Assembly: GCF_003385555.1 (NCBI RefSeq)
Contig: NZ_QOHR01000005.1
Span: 158,694 to 222,693 of the forward strand
Source: Rhodosalinus sediminis
Lineage (GTDB): Bacteria; Pseudomonadota; Alphaproteobacteria; Rhodobacterales; Rhodobacteraceae
Direction: 5' to 3'
Length of the DNA: 64,000 nucleotides
The notes below the pieces were generated by a model, which saw nothing but the letters and a program-made list of their open reading frames with translations, made no database searches and was not told where the DNA came from. Below are positions 36,206 through 46,120 of this stretch, in pieces. The stretch's first letter is position 1, and every line of letters begins with the position of its first letter. The translations under genes and the position numbers were made by a program.

Positions 36206-36285
36206 GCCACGCGGGGCGCCCGCAAGCTGCCACCAGCGCGCTGCGAGGGCGCGCCGCGAATCTGGCCTTGGGGACGGAGGGCACC

Positions 36286-37056
36286 ATGAGGGACACCGTG
36301 GAGACCTGCAGCGAAAGCCCCGACGACAGCCCCGGCATCCGCTGCCTCGCCGAGTCGGCGCTGAAGATCCTCGCGGAGCGCAAGCAGGGCGCGCGGAGCG
36401 GCGGCTCGCAGGACTGGGTGGAGCGCCTCTGCGACGCCGTCGTGTCCGATTCGGAGACGAGCCACCAGAAGGTGATCTCCAGCATGATCTCGCGCGGCAT
36501 CACCAGCGACGACGTCTTCGACGTCTACCTGCCCGCGGTCGCGCGCGAACTCGGCGAGCGCTGGGTCCGCGACGAGGCGAACTTCGTGCAGGTCACGCTC
36601 GGCACCGGGCGGCTGCAGACCCTGATCCGCGAGCGCGCGGGCCTCGGCGCCGGCAGCGCCGACGGAACCGGCCGGGTCCTGATGGTGTTGCCGCCCTTCG
36701 AGGCGCATGCGCTGGGCGTGTTCATCGCCGCCGACCAGATCCGCCGCGCGGGCCACTCCGTGCACGTCTCGGTCGCGCCGGAGGCGCCCGAGGTCGTGGA
36801 GATGCTGAACGAGCGCGATTTCGACATGGTCGGGCTGACCTGCGCGACGCGGCGGTCCATCGGCCGGCTCGGCGATTACATCTCGGAGATACGCGCGGGC
36901 GCCCCGGCGGCGCCGCCGCTCGTCGTCGGCGGGCCGATCGTGCCGGAGGTCCGCGATCTTGCCGCGATATGTGGCGCCGACCACGCGGCGGCGAGCACGG
37001 AGGACGCTCTGAGGGCCGCCGGTCTTGTATCGGCGCCCGAGTCGCTATGTATATGA
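36286..37056 (+). CDS. ppaA: PpaA/AerR cobalamin-binding antirepressor
   Basis: 256 residues. The N-terminal part carries a helical segment (about 45-115) like that of B12-dependent regulators; the C-terminal half is a B12-binding Rossmann-like domain with FEAHALGVF, where H141 fits the cobalt-ligand position of the E-x-H-x-x-G motif of AerR. AerR/PpaA bind cobalamin and modulate CrtJ/PpsR in response to light and oxygen. Start ATG 36286 follows GGACGGAGGG; longer in-frame starts are possible. ppsR follows 51 bp later, the usual pairing. Confidence 0.88.
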   Translation: MRDTVETCSESPDDSPGIRCLAESALKILAERKQGARSGGSQDWVERLCDAVVSDSETSHQKVISSMISRGITSDDVFDVYLPAVARELGERWVRDEANFVQVTLGTGRLQTLIRERAGLGAGSADGTGRVLMVLPPFEAHALGVFIAADQIRRAGHSVHVSVAPEAPEVVEMLNERDFDMVGLTCATRRSIGRLGDYISEIRAGAPAAPPLVVGGPIVPEVRDLAAICGADHAAASTEDALRAAGLVSAPESLCI

Positions 37057-37107
37057 CACCAGCCGGGAGCGGGGGCGCTTCGCGGCGTTAATGTCGAAGG
37101 GACCGCC

Positions 37108-38547
37108 GTGACCAAACAGGCCCGGATGTCGGATCGGATTCGTGTCGGTGTCCTCCCTGCGCCGTCGCGCATCGAGTGGATCATCGAGCAGTTCGCCGAT
37201 CTCGCGGTCGCCATCGACCGCGACGGCCGTGTGCTGGGTCTCTCGGTGAGCCCGGAAAGCCCCTATCTCGGATGTCTCGACCACTGGATCGGGCGCGATT
37301 TCCGCGAGTTCCTGACCGAGGACAGCCGCTCCAAGTTCGAGGACCGCATCGCCACGGTGCTCGCCGACCCGGACGCGGTCGTGCGCCCGATGGAGCTCAA
37401 CCACGTGGACAACGCGAACTGGGAATTCCCGATTCGCTACACGATCCACGACGCGGGCGAGGACTACGGCATCCTGCTCCTGGGCCGCGACATGCAGCCC
37501 TTCGCCGACATCCAGCAGCGCCTCGTGCGCGAGCAGCTCGCCCGCGAGCGTGACGCCGAGCGCTTCCGCGGCGTGGAGACACGCTATCGCGTGGTCTTCG
37601 ACGCCTCCGAGACGCCGATGGCCATGGTCGAGCCGGACACCGGCCGCGCGCTCGACCTGAACCGCGCGGCGATGCAGCTCCTGTCGGTCAAGACCGACAA
37701 CCTGAGCGCCAACGCCTTCGCGCAGTGCTTCGAGGGCCGGCGCAAGGGCGAGTTCGGCGAGGCGCTCCGCGCCGCCGCGGCTGCCGACGACGCGCAGGGC
37801 GTGACGGCGGTGCTGCGCCGTACCGGCGGCGAGGTGCGCCTCTGCCCCGAGTTCTTCCGCGCCTCCGGCGAGGTCGCGCTGCTATGCCGGATGATGCCGG
37901 TCACGGACGAGGACCAGTCCGGGCGCGAGTTCCAGAACGCGCTCGCGCAGCTCTACGAAAGCACGAGCGACGCCATCGTCCTCACCGACGCCAAGGGCGC
38001 CGTCCGCGAGGCGAACGAGGGCTTCCTGCGCCTGACCGACGCCGCGCAGCTGCGCGACGTGCAGGGCCGGCCGCTCGCCGATTTCCTCGCCCGCGGGGCG
38101 GTGGACATGAAGCTCATCTTCGAGCAGCTCGACAAGACCGGGCGGCTCAGGGGCTACGCCGCGCAGGTCGAGAGCGTGGTCGGCATGCGCGCGACGGTGG
38201 ACATCTCCGCGGCGCGGCTCACCGGGCGCGCAGACCGGCAGATCGGCTTCATCCTGCGCGAGGCGAGCGCGACGCAGGCGATCTCGGTCGCCGAGGCCGG
38301 CGCCACCATGAGCGAGGAGGCGATGACCAACGTCATGGACCTCGTCGGCACCGCCTCGCTGAAGGAGCTCGTCGGCGCGACCACCGACGTGGTCGAGAAG
38401 CTCTGCATCGAGACGGCCGTGCGGCTGACCGACAACAACCGCGTCGCCGCCGCCGAGATGCTCGGCCTGTCGCGGCAGAGCCTCTACGTGAAGCTCCGCA
38501 AGTACGGCCTTCTGGACAGCGCGTCTGAGGCCGGCGGCGACGAGTGA
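37108..38547 (+). CDS. ppsR: Transcriptional repressor PpsR (CrtJ)
   Basis: 479 residues from a GTG start preceded by GAAGGGA; an in-frame ATG at 37126 is an alternative. The order is PAS domain (about 25-135), coiled linker (Q helix, REQLARERDAERFRG), a second PAS (160-265), a third PAS (275-385) and a C-terminal Fis-type helix-turn-helix (441-467). C260 and C433 match by spacing Cys251 and Cys424 of R. sphaeroides PpsR, the redox-sensitive pair. It binds TGT-N12-ACA and represses bch, crt and puf-linked genes in air. Confidence 0.94.
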   Translation: MTKQARMSDRIRVGVLPAPSRIEWIIEQFADLAVAIDRDGRVLGLSVSPESPYLGCLDHWIGRDFREFLTEDSRSKFEDRIATVLADPDAVVRPMELNHVDNANWEFPIRYTIHDAGEDYGILLLGRDMQPFADIQQRLVREQLARERDAERFRGVETRYRVVFDASETPMAMVEPDTGRALDLNRAAMQLLSVKTDNLSANAFAQCFEGRRKGEFGEALRAAAAADDAQGVTAVLRRTGGEVRLCPEFFRASGEVALLCRMMPVTDEDQSGREFQNALAQLYESTSDAIVLTDAKGAVREANEGFLRLTDAAQLRDVQGRPLADFLARGAVDMKLIFEQLDKTGRLRGYAAQVESVVGMRATVDISAARLTGRADRQIGFILREASATQAISVAEAGATMSEEAMTNVMDLVGTASLKELVGATTDVVEKLCIETAVRLTDNNRVAAAEMLGLSRQSLYVKLRKYGLLDSASEAGGDE

Positions 38548-38559
38548 CCGGCGGCGCGG

Positions 38560-38630
38560 GGAGGGGGCGCTGCCCCCTCTTGGCCTGACGGCCAATTCAC
38601 CCCCGGGATATTTGGGCCAAGAAGAAGGAC
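38560..38630 (-). repeat. Dispersed palindromic repeat, copy E
   Basis: GGGGGCGCTGCCCCC, then CTTGGCCTGACGGCCAATTC, CCGGGATATTTGGGCC and AAGAAGAAGGAC. It begins 13 bp after the ppsR stop, so its hairpin may help end the ppaA-ppsR transcript. It is closest to copy A, in inverse orientation, and marks the boundary between the photosynthesis cluster and the rimP-infB operon. Confidence 0.82.
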
Positions 38631-38762
38631 CGGGGGGCGGGGCCGCCGGGGCGTCGCGTGGGGCGCGGGCCGGTGGGGCCTTGCGGAGGCGGCGCGGCGT
38701 GCGTATATGGCAATCGACAGCGGTTCGCCGGACCCGAGGGCCAGCGACCACCGGGATCTTCG

Positions 38763-38785
38763 GGCGGGCCGCGTGCCCGCCTTTT
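38763..38785 (+). terminator. Terminator-like hairpin in the rimP leader
   Basis: GGCGGGC/GCCCGCC, 7-bp stem with loop CGCGT, followed by TTTT; it lies only 25 bp before the rimP start. No gene ends immediately upstream except ppsR, 215 bp away and separated by a repeat. It therefore looks like a leader attenuator of the rimP-nusA-infB operon. Confidence 0.6.
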
Positions 38786-38810
38786 CGTTGCCCGGAGCCG
38801 CAGGATCTTC

Positions 38811-39380
38811 ATGAGCCTGATCGCCAAAGCCGCCATCGACCGGCGCCTCGCCGAGATCGTCCAGCCCGTGATCGAGGACATGGGCTTCGAGCTCGTGCGC
38901 GTGCGGCTGATGGGGGGCAAGACCTCGACGTTGCAGATCATGGCCGAGAAGCCCGAGGGCGGGATCGAGGTGGACGACTGCGCCGAGATCTCCACCGCCG
39001 TCTCGGCGGTGCTCGACGTGGAGGACCCGATCCTCGACGCCTACACGCTCGAGGTGTCCTCGCCGGGCATCGACCGGCCGCTGACGCGGCTCCGGGATTT
39101 CGCGGATTTCGAGGGCTACGAGGCCAAGCTCGAGACCTCGGAGCTCATCGACGGGCGGCGGCGCTTCAAGGGGGTGCTCGCCGGCGTCGAGGGCGACGAG
39201 GTCCTGGTGAACCTGCCCGAGGGCACGGTTGGGCTGAAGTTCGACTGGCTGTCGGACGCCAAGCTCGTGCTCACCGACGATCTGATCAGGGACATGCTCA
39301 AGGCGCGCAAGGCGCAGCCCCTCGACGAGGGCGCTTACGACGAGATCGAGTCACACCCCGCGGGGACCGAAGAGGAATAA
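38811..39380 (+). CDS. rimP: Ribosome maturation factor RimP
   Basis: 189 residues: N-terminal alpha/beta domain ([18 protein letters not shown]) with the family motif [12 protein letters not shown] (near 83-94) and a C-terminal SH3-like barrel ([16 protein letters not shown]). RimP assists 30S subunit maturation. It heads the widely conserved rimP-nusA-ylxR-infB operon; nusA starts 4 bp after its stop. The ATG at 38811 matches the family start, and longer upstream frames would run through the terminator-like hairpin. Confidence 0.95.
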   Translation: MSLIAKAAIDRRLAEIVQPVIEDMGFELVRVRLMGGKTSTLQIMAEKPEGGIEVDDCAEISTAVSAVLDVEDPILDAYTLEVSSPGIDRPLTRLRDFADFEGYEAKLETSELIDGRRRFKGVLAGVEGDEVLVNLPEGTVGLKFDWLSDAKLVLTDDLIRDMLKARKAQPLDEGAYDEIESHPAGTEEE

Positions 39381-39384
39381 CGCC

Positions 39385-41010
39385 ATGGCCATCACCTCCG
39401 CCAACCAGCTCGAACTGCTCCAGACCGCCGAGGCGGTGGCGCGCGAGAAGATGATCGACCCCGCGCTCGTCGTGGAGGCGATGGAGGACAGTCTCGCCCG
39501 CGCCGCGAAGAGCCGCTACGGCTCCGAGATGGACATCCGCGTCTCCATCGACCGCAAGACCGGTAAGGCGACCTTCACCCGCGTGCGCACGGTGGTGCCC
39601 GAGGACGAGCTCGAGAACTACCAGGCCGAGATGACGGTCGAGGACGCGAAGCAGTACATGGACGACCCCTCGGTGGGCGACGTCTACGAGGAGGAGGTGC
39701 CGCCGGTCGAGCTCGGCCGCATCGCCGCGCAGTCGGCCAAGCAGGTGATCCTGCAGCGCGTCCGCGAGGCCGAGCGCGACCGCCAGTACGAGGAATTCAA
39801 GGACCGCGCGGGCACGATCATCAACGGCATCGTCAAGCGCGAGGAATACGGCAACATCATCGTCGACGTGGGCGCCGGCGAGGCGGTGCTGCGGCGCAAC
39901 GAGAAGATCGGGCGCGAGAGCTATCGCAACGGCGACCGCATCCGCGCCTACGTCAAGGACGTGCGCCGCGAGACGCGGGGGCCGCAGATCTTCCTCTCGC
40001 GCACCGCGCCGGAGTTCATGGCCGAGCTCTTCAAGATGGAGGTGCCGGAGATCTACGACGGCATCATCGAGATCAAGGCGGTGGCCCGCGACCCCGGCTC
40101 GCGCGCGAAGATCGGCGTGATCTCCTATGATTCGTCGATCGACCCGGTGGGCGCCTGCGTCGGCATGCGCGGCTCGCGCGTGCAGGCCGTCGTCAACGAG
40201 CTTCAGGGCGAGAAGATCGACATCATCCCCTGGAACGAGGATCAGGCGACCTTCCTCGTCAACGCGCTGCAGCCGGCGGAGGTGGCCAAGGTGGTCATCG
40301 ACGAGGACGCGCAGCGCATCGAGGTGGTGGTCCCCGACGAGCAGCTCAGCCTCGCCATCGGCCGGCGCGGGCAGAACGTGCGGCTGGCGAGCCAGCTCAC
40401 CGGGCTCGACATCGACATCATGACCGAGGAGGAGGAGAGCCAGCGCCGGCAGAAGGAGTTCGAGGAGCGCACGCAGCTCTTCATGGACAGCCTCGACCTC
40501 GACGAGTTCTTCGCGCAGCTCCTGGTTTCCGAGGGCTTCACCAACCTCGACGAGGTCGCCTACGTCGAGCTCGACGAGCTGCTGGTGATCGACGGCGTGG
40601 ACGAGGAGACCGCGCAGGAGCTTCAGACCCGCGCCCGCGAATACCTCGAGGCGCAGGCACGCGCCGCGCTGGAGCGCGCGCAGGAGCTCGGCGCCGAGCA
40701 GAGCCTCATTGACTTCGAGGGGCTCACGCCCCAGATGGTCGAGGCATTGGCGAAGGACGGCGTCAAGACGCTGGAGGATTTCGCGACCTGCGCGGACTGG
40801 GAACTCGCCGGCGGCTGGACCAGCGTCGACGGGCAGCGCGTCAAGGACGACGGTATTTTGGAACCCTTCGATGTCTCGCTCGAGGAAGCGCAGAACATGG
40901 TGATGACCGCCCGCGTCATGCTGGGCTGGGTCGATCCCGAGGATCTGGTGTCCTCCGAGAGCGAGGACGAGGGCGACGACGGCGAGAGTGCCGAGGAGGA
41001 GACGGCCTGA
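39385..41010 (+). CDS. nusA: Transcription elongation/termination factor NusA
   Basis: 541 residues: NusA N-terminal domain (1-125), S1 domain ([26 protein letters not shown], about 135-200), KH domains ([20 protein letters not shown] and [16 protein letters not shown]), then two helix-hairpin-helix acidic repeats and a very acidic tail. It binds RNA polymerase and controls pausing, termination and antitermination. Typical for alphaproteobacteria. Confidence 0.97.
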   Translation: MAITSANQLELLQTAEAVAREKMIDPALVVEAMEDSLARAAKSRYGSEMDIRVSIDRKTGKATFTRVRTVVPEDELENYQAEMTVEDAKQYMDDPSVGDVYEEEVPPVELGRIAAQSAKQVILQRVREAERDRQYEEFKDRAGTIINGIVKREEYGNIIVDVGAGEAVLRRNEKIGRESYRNGDRIRAYVKDVRRETRGPQIFLSRTAPEFMAELFKMEVPEIYDGIIEIKAVARDPGSRAKIGVISYDSSIDPVGACVGMRGSRVQAVVNELQGEKIDIIPWNEDQATFLVNALQPAEVAKVVIDEDAQRIEVVVPDEQLSLAIGRRGQNVRLASQLTGLDIDIMTEEEESQRRQKEFEERTQLFMDSLDLDEFFAQLLVSEGFTNLDEVAYVELDELLVIDGVDEETAQELQTRAREYLEAQARAALERAQELGAEQSLIDFEGLTPQMVEALAKDGVKTLEDFATCADWELAGGWTSVDGQRVKDDGILEPFDVSLEEAQNMVMTARVMLGWVDPEDLVSSESEDEGDDGESAEEETA

Positions 41011-41024
41011 GCGGCGGCGCGACG

Positions 41025-41675
41025 ATGACACGGGGCGGCCGGACGAAGGACCGCGCGCAGGGCCCGATGCGCAGCTGCATCGCGACCGGCGCGGAGCGGC
41101 CGAAGGCGGAGCTTCTCCGCTTCGTCGTCGGGCCGGACGACACGGTCGTGCCAGACATCCTCGGGCGGCTGCCGGGGCGCGGCATCTACGTCGCGCCCGA
41201 GCGCGCGGCGCTCGAGCGGGCGGTGAAGAAGCGGCAGTTCGCGCGCGCCGCGCGCCGGCCGGTCACGGTGCCCGAGGATCTGGTCGCCGTGGTCGAATCG
41301 CTGCTCGCGCGGCGGGTGGTCGATCTGATCAGCCTCGCCCGCAAGGGCGGGGCGGCCGTGGCCGGCTATGAAAAGGTGAAGGCCGCGCTGGACCGCGGCG
41401 ACGCCCGCGTGCTGCTGCAGGCCTCCGATGGCTCGACGCGCGGCAAGTCCAGGCTCTCGACACCCGAAGGGGGGCGCTGGATCGGCTGGCTCACCTCGGA
41501 CGAGTTGGGTTTGGCATTCGGGCGACAAACTGTGATACATGGGGCGCTCGGCGCTGGCGGACTCACCTCGCGTGTTGTAGAGGAAGCCACGAAACTCCAG
41601 GGCCTGCGCGAAGACGAGCAGAGCAGGGGCGGCGCAGGGGCGCCCCCCGCCGGAAAGGACAAGACGGCTACATGA
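41025..41675 (+). CDS. RNA-binding YlxR-domain protein with L7Ae-like C-terminal region
   Basis: 216 residues. The first half ([36 protein letters not shown]) is the YlxR/DUF448 nucleic-acid-binding domain; the second ([36 protein letters not shown]) resembles ribosomal L7Ae/YlxQ, so two proteins separate in Firmicutes are fused here, as is common in alphaproteobacteria. It lies between nusA and infB as expected and overlaps infB by four bases (ATGA). Confidence 0.88.
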   Translation: MTRGGRTKDRAQGPMRSCIATGAERPKAELLRFVVGPDDTVVPDILGRLPGRGIYVAPERAALERAVKKRQFARAARRPVTVPEDLVAVVESLLARRVVDLISLARKGGAAVAGYEKVKAALDRGDARVLLQASDGSTRGKSRLSTPEGGRWIGWLTSDELGLAFGRQTVIHGALGAGGLTSRVVEEATKLQGLREDEQSRGGAGAPPAGKDKTAT

Positions 41676-44143
41676 GCGATAGCGACGGCAAGAAGACCCT
41701 CGGCCTGCGCGGCGGCGCGCGTTCCGGGAGCGTGAAGCAGAGCTTCAGCCACGGGCGCACCAAGAACGTGGTCGTGGAGACCAAGCGCAAGCGTGTGGTC
41801 TCGAAGCCGGCCGCGGGCGGCGCGCAGGGCGGCGGCAAGCAGTCCGGCGGCGCCGGCGGCGGCAAGAAGCCGGCCGGCGTGTCCGACGCGGAGATGGAGC
41901 GCCGCCTCAAGGCGCTGCAGGCCGCCAAGGCCCGCGAGGCCGAGGAACAGCGCCAGCGCGAGGAAGAGGAGCGTCGCCGCGCCGAGGAGCGCGAGCGCCG
42001 CCGCGCGGAGCAGGAGGCCAAGGAGCGCGAACAGCGCGAGGCCGAGGAGCGCGCGCGTCAGAAGGCCGAGGAAGAAGAGCGCAAGCGCGCCGAGGAGGCC
42101 GCGCGCGCCGCCGGCGGCGCGCAGGCCGAACAGGCCCCCGCCGCCAAGGCCCAGCCCGCGAAGCCCGCTGCGCCCACGCCCTCCAAGAAGAAGGAGCGCG
42201 ACGACGCGCGCGACGCCAAGGGCCGCAAGGGCGACGGTGGCCGCCGCTCGGGCAAGCTGACGCTCAATCAGGCGCTCTCGGGCGGCGAGGGCGGCCGCCA
42301 GAAATCGCTCGCGGCGATGAAGCGCAAGCAGGAGCGCGCGCGCCAGAAGGCGATGGGTCAGCAGGCCCCGCGCGAGAAGATCGTGCGCGAGGTGCAGCTG
42401 CCCGAGACCATCGTCGTCTCCGAGCTCGCCAACCGCATGGCCGAGCGCACCGCCGACGTGGTCAAGGCGCTCATGCAGAACGGCATGATGGTCACCCAGA
42501 ATCAGGTGATCGACGCCGACACCGCCGAGCTCATCATCGAGGAGTTCGGGCACAAGGTCGTGCGCGTCTCGGACGCCGACGTCGAGGAGGCGATCCACCA
42601 GGTCGAGGACCGGGACGAGGACATGCGCCCGCGCCCGCCGGTCGTCACCGTCATGGGCCACGTCGACCACGGCAAGACCTCGCTGCTCGACGCGATCCGC
42701 AAGACGAAGGTCACCACCGGCGAGGCCGGCGGCATCACGCAGCACATCGGCGCCTATCAGGTGCAGAGCGAAAGCGGCGAGACGCTGACCTTCCTCGACA
42801 CGCCGGGGCACGCGGCCTTCACCTCGATGCGCTCGCGCGGCGCGCAGGTGACGGACATCGTCGTGCTCGTGGTCGCCGCCGACGACGCGGTGATGCCGCA
42901 GACGGTCGAGGCGATCAATCACGCCAAGGCCGCCGGCGTCCCGATGATCGTGGCGATCAACAAGGTCGACAAGCCCTCGGCCGATCCCGACAAGGTGCGC
43001 ACCGACCTCCTGCAGCACGAGATCATCGTCGAGAAGCTCTCGGGCGACGTGCAGGACGTGGAGGTCTCCGCGATCTCGGGGCAGGGGCTCGACGCGCTGC
43101 TCGAGGCGATCGCGCTTCAGTCCGAGCTTCTGGAGCTCAAGGCCAACCCGGACCGCGCCGCCGAGGGCGCGGTGATCGAGGCGCAGCTCGACGTGGGCCG
43201 CGGCCCGGTCGCCACCGTCCTCGTGCAGAAGGGCACGCTGAAACGCGGCGACATCTTCGTGGTCGGCGAGCAGTGGGGCAAGGTCCGCGCGCTCGTCAAC
43301 GATCAGGGCGAGCGCGTGACCGAGGCCGGGCCGTCGGTGCCGGTCGAGGTGCTGGGTCTCAACGGCACGCCGGAGGCGGGCGACGTCCTGAACGTCGTCG
43401 AGACCGAGGCGCAGGCCCGCGAGATCGCCGAGTACCGTCAGGAGAAGGCCAAGGAGAAGCGCGCCGCCGCCGGCGCCGCGACCTCGCTCGAGCAGCTTCT
43501 GGCGAAGGCCAAGGAGGATCAGAACGTCGCCGAGATGCCCGTGCTGGTGAAGGCCGACGTGCAGGGCTCCGCCGAGGCGATCGTGCAGGCGCTCGAGAAG
43601 ATCGGCAACGAGGAGGTGCGCGTGCGCGTGCTGCACTCGGGCGTCGGCGCCATCACCGAGACGGACATCGGCCTCGCCGAGGCGTCCAAGGCGCCGGTGA
43701 TCGGCTTCAACGTCCGCGCCAACGCGCCGGCCCGCAACGCCGCCAACCAGAAGGGCGTCGAGATCCGCTACTACAGCGTGATCTATGACCTCGTGGACGA
43801 CGTGAAGAAGGCGGCCTCGGGTCTCCTCGGCGCCGAGGTGCGCGAGAAGTTCATCGGCTACGCGGAGATCCGCGAGGTCTTCAAGGTCTCCAACGTCGGC
43901 AAGGTCGCTGGCTGCCTCGTGACCGAGGGCATCGCGCGCCGCTCCGCCGGCGTCCGCCTCCTGCGCGAGGACGTGGTGATCCACGAAGGCACGCTGAAGA
44001 CGCTCAAGCGCTTCAAGGACGAGGTCGCCGAGGTGCAGTCCGGTCAGGAGTGCGGCATGGCCTTCGAGAACTACGAGGACATCCGCCAGGGCGACGTCAT
44101 CGAGATCTTCGAGCGCGAGGAGGTCGAGCGCACGCTCACCTGA
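41672..44143 (+). CDS. infB: Translation initiation factor IF-2
   Basis: 823 residues. A long charged N-terminal region (about 60-215, Glu/Arg/Ala repeats and Lys/Pro linkers) precedes the IF2-N domain and the GTPase with G1 GHVDHGKT (starting at residue 329), G3 DTPGH and G4 NKVDKP. IF-2 brings fMet-tRNA to the 30S subunit. An in-frame second start giving a shorter isoform, known in some bacteria, cannot be excluded. An intrinsic terminator follows after 27 bp. Confidence 0.97.
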   Translation: MSDSDGKKTLGLRGGARSGSVKQSFSHGRTKNVVVETKRKRVVSKPAAGGAQGGGKQSGGAGGGKKPAGVSDAEMERRLKALQAAKAREAEEQRQREEEERRRAEERERRRAEQEAKEREQREAEERARQKAEEEERKRAEEAARAAGGAQAEQAPAAKAQPAKPAAPTPSKKKERDDARDAKGRKGDGGRRSGKLTLNQALSGGEGGRQKSLAAMKRKQERARQKAMGQQAPREKIVREVQLPETIVVSELANRMAERTADVVKALMQNGMMVTQNQVIDADTAELIIEEFGHKVVRVSDADVEEAIHQVEDRDEDMRPRPPVVTVMGHVDHGKTSLLDAIRKTKVTTGEAGGITQHIGAYQVQSESGETLTFLDTPGHAAFTSMRSRGAQVTDIVVLVVAADDAVMPQTVEAINHAKAAGVPMIVAINKVDKPSADPDKVRTDLLQHEIIVEKLSGDVQDVEVSAISGQGLDALLEAIALQSELLELKANPDRAAEGAVIEAQLDVGRGPVATVLVQKGTLKRGDIFVVGEQWGKVRALVNDQGERVTEAGPSVPVEVLGLNGTPEAGDVLNVVETEAQAREIAEYRQEKAKEKRAAAGAATSLEQLLAKAKEDQNVAEMPVLVKADVQGSAEAIVQALEKIGNEEVRVRVLHSGVGAITETDIGLAEASKAPVIGFNVRANAPARNAANQKGVEIRYYSVIYDLVDDVKKAASGLLGAEVREKFIGYAEIREVFKVSNVGKVAGCLVTEGIARRSAGVRLLREDVVIHEGTLKTLKRFKDEVAEVQSGQECGMAFENYEDIRQGDVIEIFEREEVERTLT

Positions 44144-44170
44144 CCCTGCGGCCTCTGAATCCAAAGACTA

Positions 44171-44201
44171 AAGGCCGTCGCCCGCGGGGCGGCGGCCTTT
44201 T
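44171..44201 (+). terminator. Intrinsic terminator of the rimP-infB operon
   Basis: Stem AAGGCCGTCGCCC/GGGCGGCGGCCTT (one G-U pair) with a three-base loop, then TTTT, 27 bp past the infB stop. Confidence 0.88.
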
Positions 44202-44224
44202 CGCGTCGGGCGTGCGGCGGTGGA

Positions 44225-44368
44225 TCAGGCGGCCGTGACGCCGCGCTCCACCGGCGTTCCGGCGAAGACCCGGTCGCCCACGCGCACCGCGATCCGGTTG
44301 CCGGGCAGATGCTGGACGAAGATGCCCTGCACGGACACCGCGCTGCCGATGACGATGGTTCTGAGCAT
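44225..44368 (-). CDS. Small conserved-looking protein, 47 aa
   Basis: ATG at 44368 is preceded by CGGGAGGCACTC, a good ribosome-binding site, and the frame closes with TGA 47 codons later, just before the infB terminator read from the other side. The product is compact and beta-rich: MLRTIVIGSAVSVQGIF, then HLPGNRIAVRVGDRVFAGTPV. It resembles small hypothetical proteins I associate with Rhodobacteraceae, but I can name no family or function. A TAAAAT hexamer at 44419-44414 on this strand may be its -10 box. Confidence 0.7.
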   Translation of the reverse strand: MLRTIVIGSAVSVQGIFVQHLPGNRIAVRVGDRVFAGTPVERGVTAA

Positions 44369-44491
44369 GAGTGCCTCCCGAGGGCTCGCCCGGACGCCGG
44401 GCGAACTGCGCTCATTTTACGCGGTTCGTGAAAAAGGGGCAGCTGATCGTTCGATCGCCGCGGTGCGCTTAAGACAGCGCGCGGCGGCGCG

Positions 44492-44893
44492 CTAGAGCCA
44501 GTCGCGCAGGATCGGGATCAGCGGCAGGTCGGCGGGGGGCATCGGGTAGTCGCGCAGTGCCTTCGGCGCCGCCCAGGCGAGGCGCTGGCCCTCGCGGCCC
44601 TGCGGTATGCCCTCCCACTTGCGGCAGGCGAAGAGGGGCATCAGCAGGTGGAAGTCCGCGTAGGCGTGGCTCGCGAAGGTGAGCGGCGCGAGGCAGCTCG
44701 CCGCCGTGTCGATCCCGAGCTCCTCGGAGAGCTCGCGGATGAGCGCGGCCTCCGGCGTCTCGCCCGGCTCGACCTTGCCGCCCGGAAACTCCCAGAGGCC
44801 CGCCATGCTCTTGCCCTCGGGCCGCTCGGTGAGCAGCACGCGCCCGTCGCGGTCGATCAGCGCGACCGCCGCCACCAGAACCACCTTCGTCAC
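44492..44893 (-). CDS. mutT: 8-oxo-dGTP diphosphatase MutT (Nudix)
   Basis: 133 residues. The Nudix box GGKVEPGETPEAALIRELSEELGI fits GX5EX7REUXEEXGU, at about residues 39-61. The FPGGKVEPGE context and the AYADFHLLMPLFACR segment are those of MutT-type enzymes that remove 8-oxo-dGTP from the nucleotide pool. The start overlaps the argJ stop by four bases, the frequent argJ-mutT arrangement of alphaproteobacteria. Confidence 0.92.
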   Translation of the reverse strand: MTKVVLVAAVALIDRDGRVLLTERPEGKSMAGLWEFPGGKVEPGETPEAALIRELSEELGIDTAASCLAPLTFASHAYADFHLLMPLFACRKWEGIPQGREGQRLAWAAPKALRDYPMPPADLPLIPILRDWL

Positions 44894-46116
44894 GAGCGAT
44901 AGTCCGCGTTGATGTCGATGTAGCCGTGGGTGAGATCGCAGGTCCAGACGGTCGCCGCCCCGGCGCCGAGGCCGAGGTCCACGCCGATGCGGATTTCCTG
45001 CCCGTGCATGTGCGCGGCGGCGTCCGCCTCGTCGTAATCGGGGGCGACCCAGCCCGCCTCGGCCACGCGTACGTCGCCGAAACGGATGCTCAGCCGGTCG
45101 CGGTCCGCCGCGGCGCCGGATTTGCCCACCGCCATGACGACGCGGCCCCAGTTCGGGTCCTCGCCCGCCACCGCGGTCTTGACCAGCGGCGAATTGGCGA
45201 TGGCGAAGGCGTGGCTCCTCGCGTCCGCCGCGCTCGCCGCGCCGGTGACCGCGATCTCGACGAACTTCGTCGCGCCCTCGCCGTCGCGCACCACCTGCTG
45301 CGCGAGGTCCAGCATCACGCCGTGCAGCGCCGCGCGGAAGGCGGGATCGCTCGCGGCGTCCACCCCGCTCGCCCCCGTCGCCGCCGCGAGCAGCGTGTCG
45401 GAGGTCGAGGTGTCGCCGTCCACGGTGATGCGGTTGAAGGTCTCGTCGGACAGCTCCGAGACCATCTCCTGCAACGCCGGGCGGGAGAGGCGCGCGTCGG
45501 TGAAGATGTAGACGAGCATCGTCGCCATGTCCGGCGCGATCATGCCCGAGCCCTTGGCGATCCCGGCGATGCGGACCGGCCCGCCGGCGAGCTCCACCGT
45601 CGTGCCGGCGCCCTTGGGGAAGGTGTCGGTCGTGCCGATCGCCCGCGCCGCGGCCTCCCAGCCGCCGGGGGCGAGCGATCCGGCCAGCCCGTCGAGCGCG
45701 GCGGCGATGCGGTCGTCGGGCAGCAGTTCGCCGATCACGCCGGTGGAGGAGGTGAACACCCGCTCCCCCGGCAGGTCGAGCGCCGCGCCCGCGGCCGCGG
45801 TCAGCCGCGCGACCGCCTCCGCGCCGTGGCGCCCGGTGAAGGCGTTGGCGTTGCCCGCGTTGACGAGAATCGCCGCCCCCGCCGCGCTCTCGGCGCCGAT
45901 CTTGGCCTCGCAGTCGAGCACCGGCGCGGCGCGGGTCGCGGAGCGGGTGAAGACCCCGGCCACCGCGGTGCCGGGGTCGAGCCGGGCGAGCAGCACGTCG
46001 TCCCGGCCCGCGTAGCGCACGCCCGCCGCCGCGGTGGCGAGCGTCACGCCCGCGACGGGGGGCAGATCGGGAAAGCGCGCCGGCGCGAGGGGCGAGCGCG
46101 GGGGTGTGGCGCCCAT
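44890..46116 (-). CDS. argJ: Bifunctional glutamate N-acetyltransferase/amino-acid acetyltransferase ArgJ
   Basis: 408 residues. The autocleavage site is in KGSGMIAPDMATMLVYIFTD; T199 becomes the N-terminal nucleophile of the beta chain. Other conserved stretches are NAGNANAFTG and EDPNWGRVVMAVGKSG. ArgJ transfers acetyl from N-acetylornithine to glutamate and so recycles the acetyl group in arginine synthesis. It follows the parvulin gene after 4 bp and precedes mutT. Confidence 0.96.
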   Translation of the reverse strand: MGATPPRSPLAPARFPDLPPVAGVTLATAAAGVRYAGRDDVLLARLDPGTAVAGVFTRSATRAAPVLDCEAKIGAESAAGAAILVNAGNANAFTGRHGAEAVARLTAAAGAALDLPGERVFTSSTGVIGELLPDDRIAAALDGLAGSLAPGGWEAAARAIGTTDTFPKGAGTTVELAGGPVRIAGIAKGSGMIAPDMATMLVYIFTDARLSRPALQEMVSELSDETFNRITVDGDTSTSDTLLAAATGASGVDAASDPAFRAALHGVMLDLAQQVVRDGEGATKFVEIAVTGAASAADARSHAFAIANSPLVKTAVAGEDPNWGRVVMAVGKSGAAADRDRLSIRFGDVRVAEAGWVAPDYDEADAAAHMHGQEIRIGVDLGLGAGAATVWTCDLTHGYIDINADYRS

Positions 46117-46120
46117 GCGC

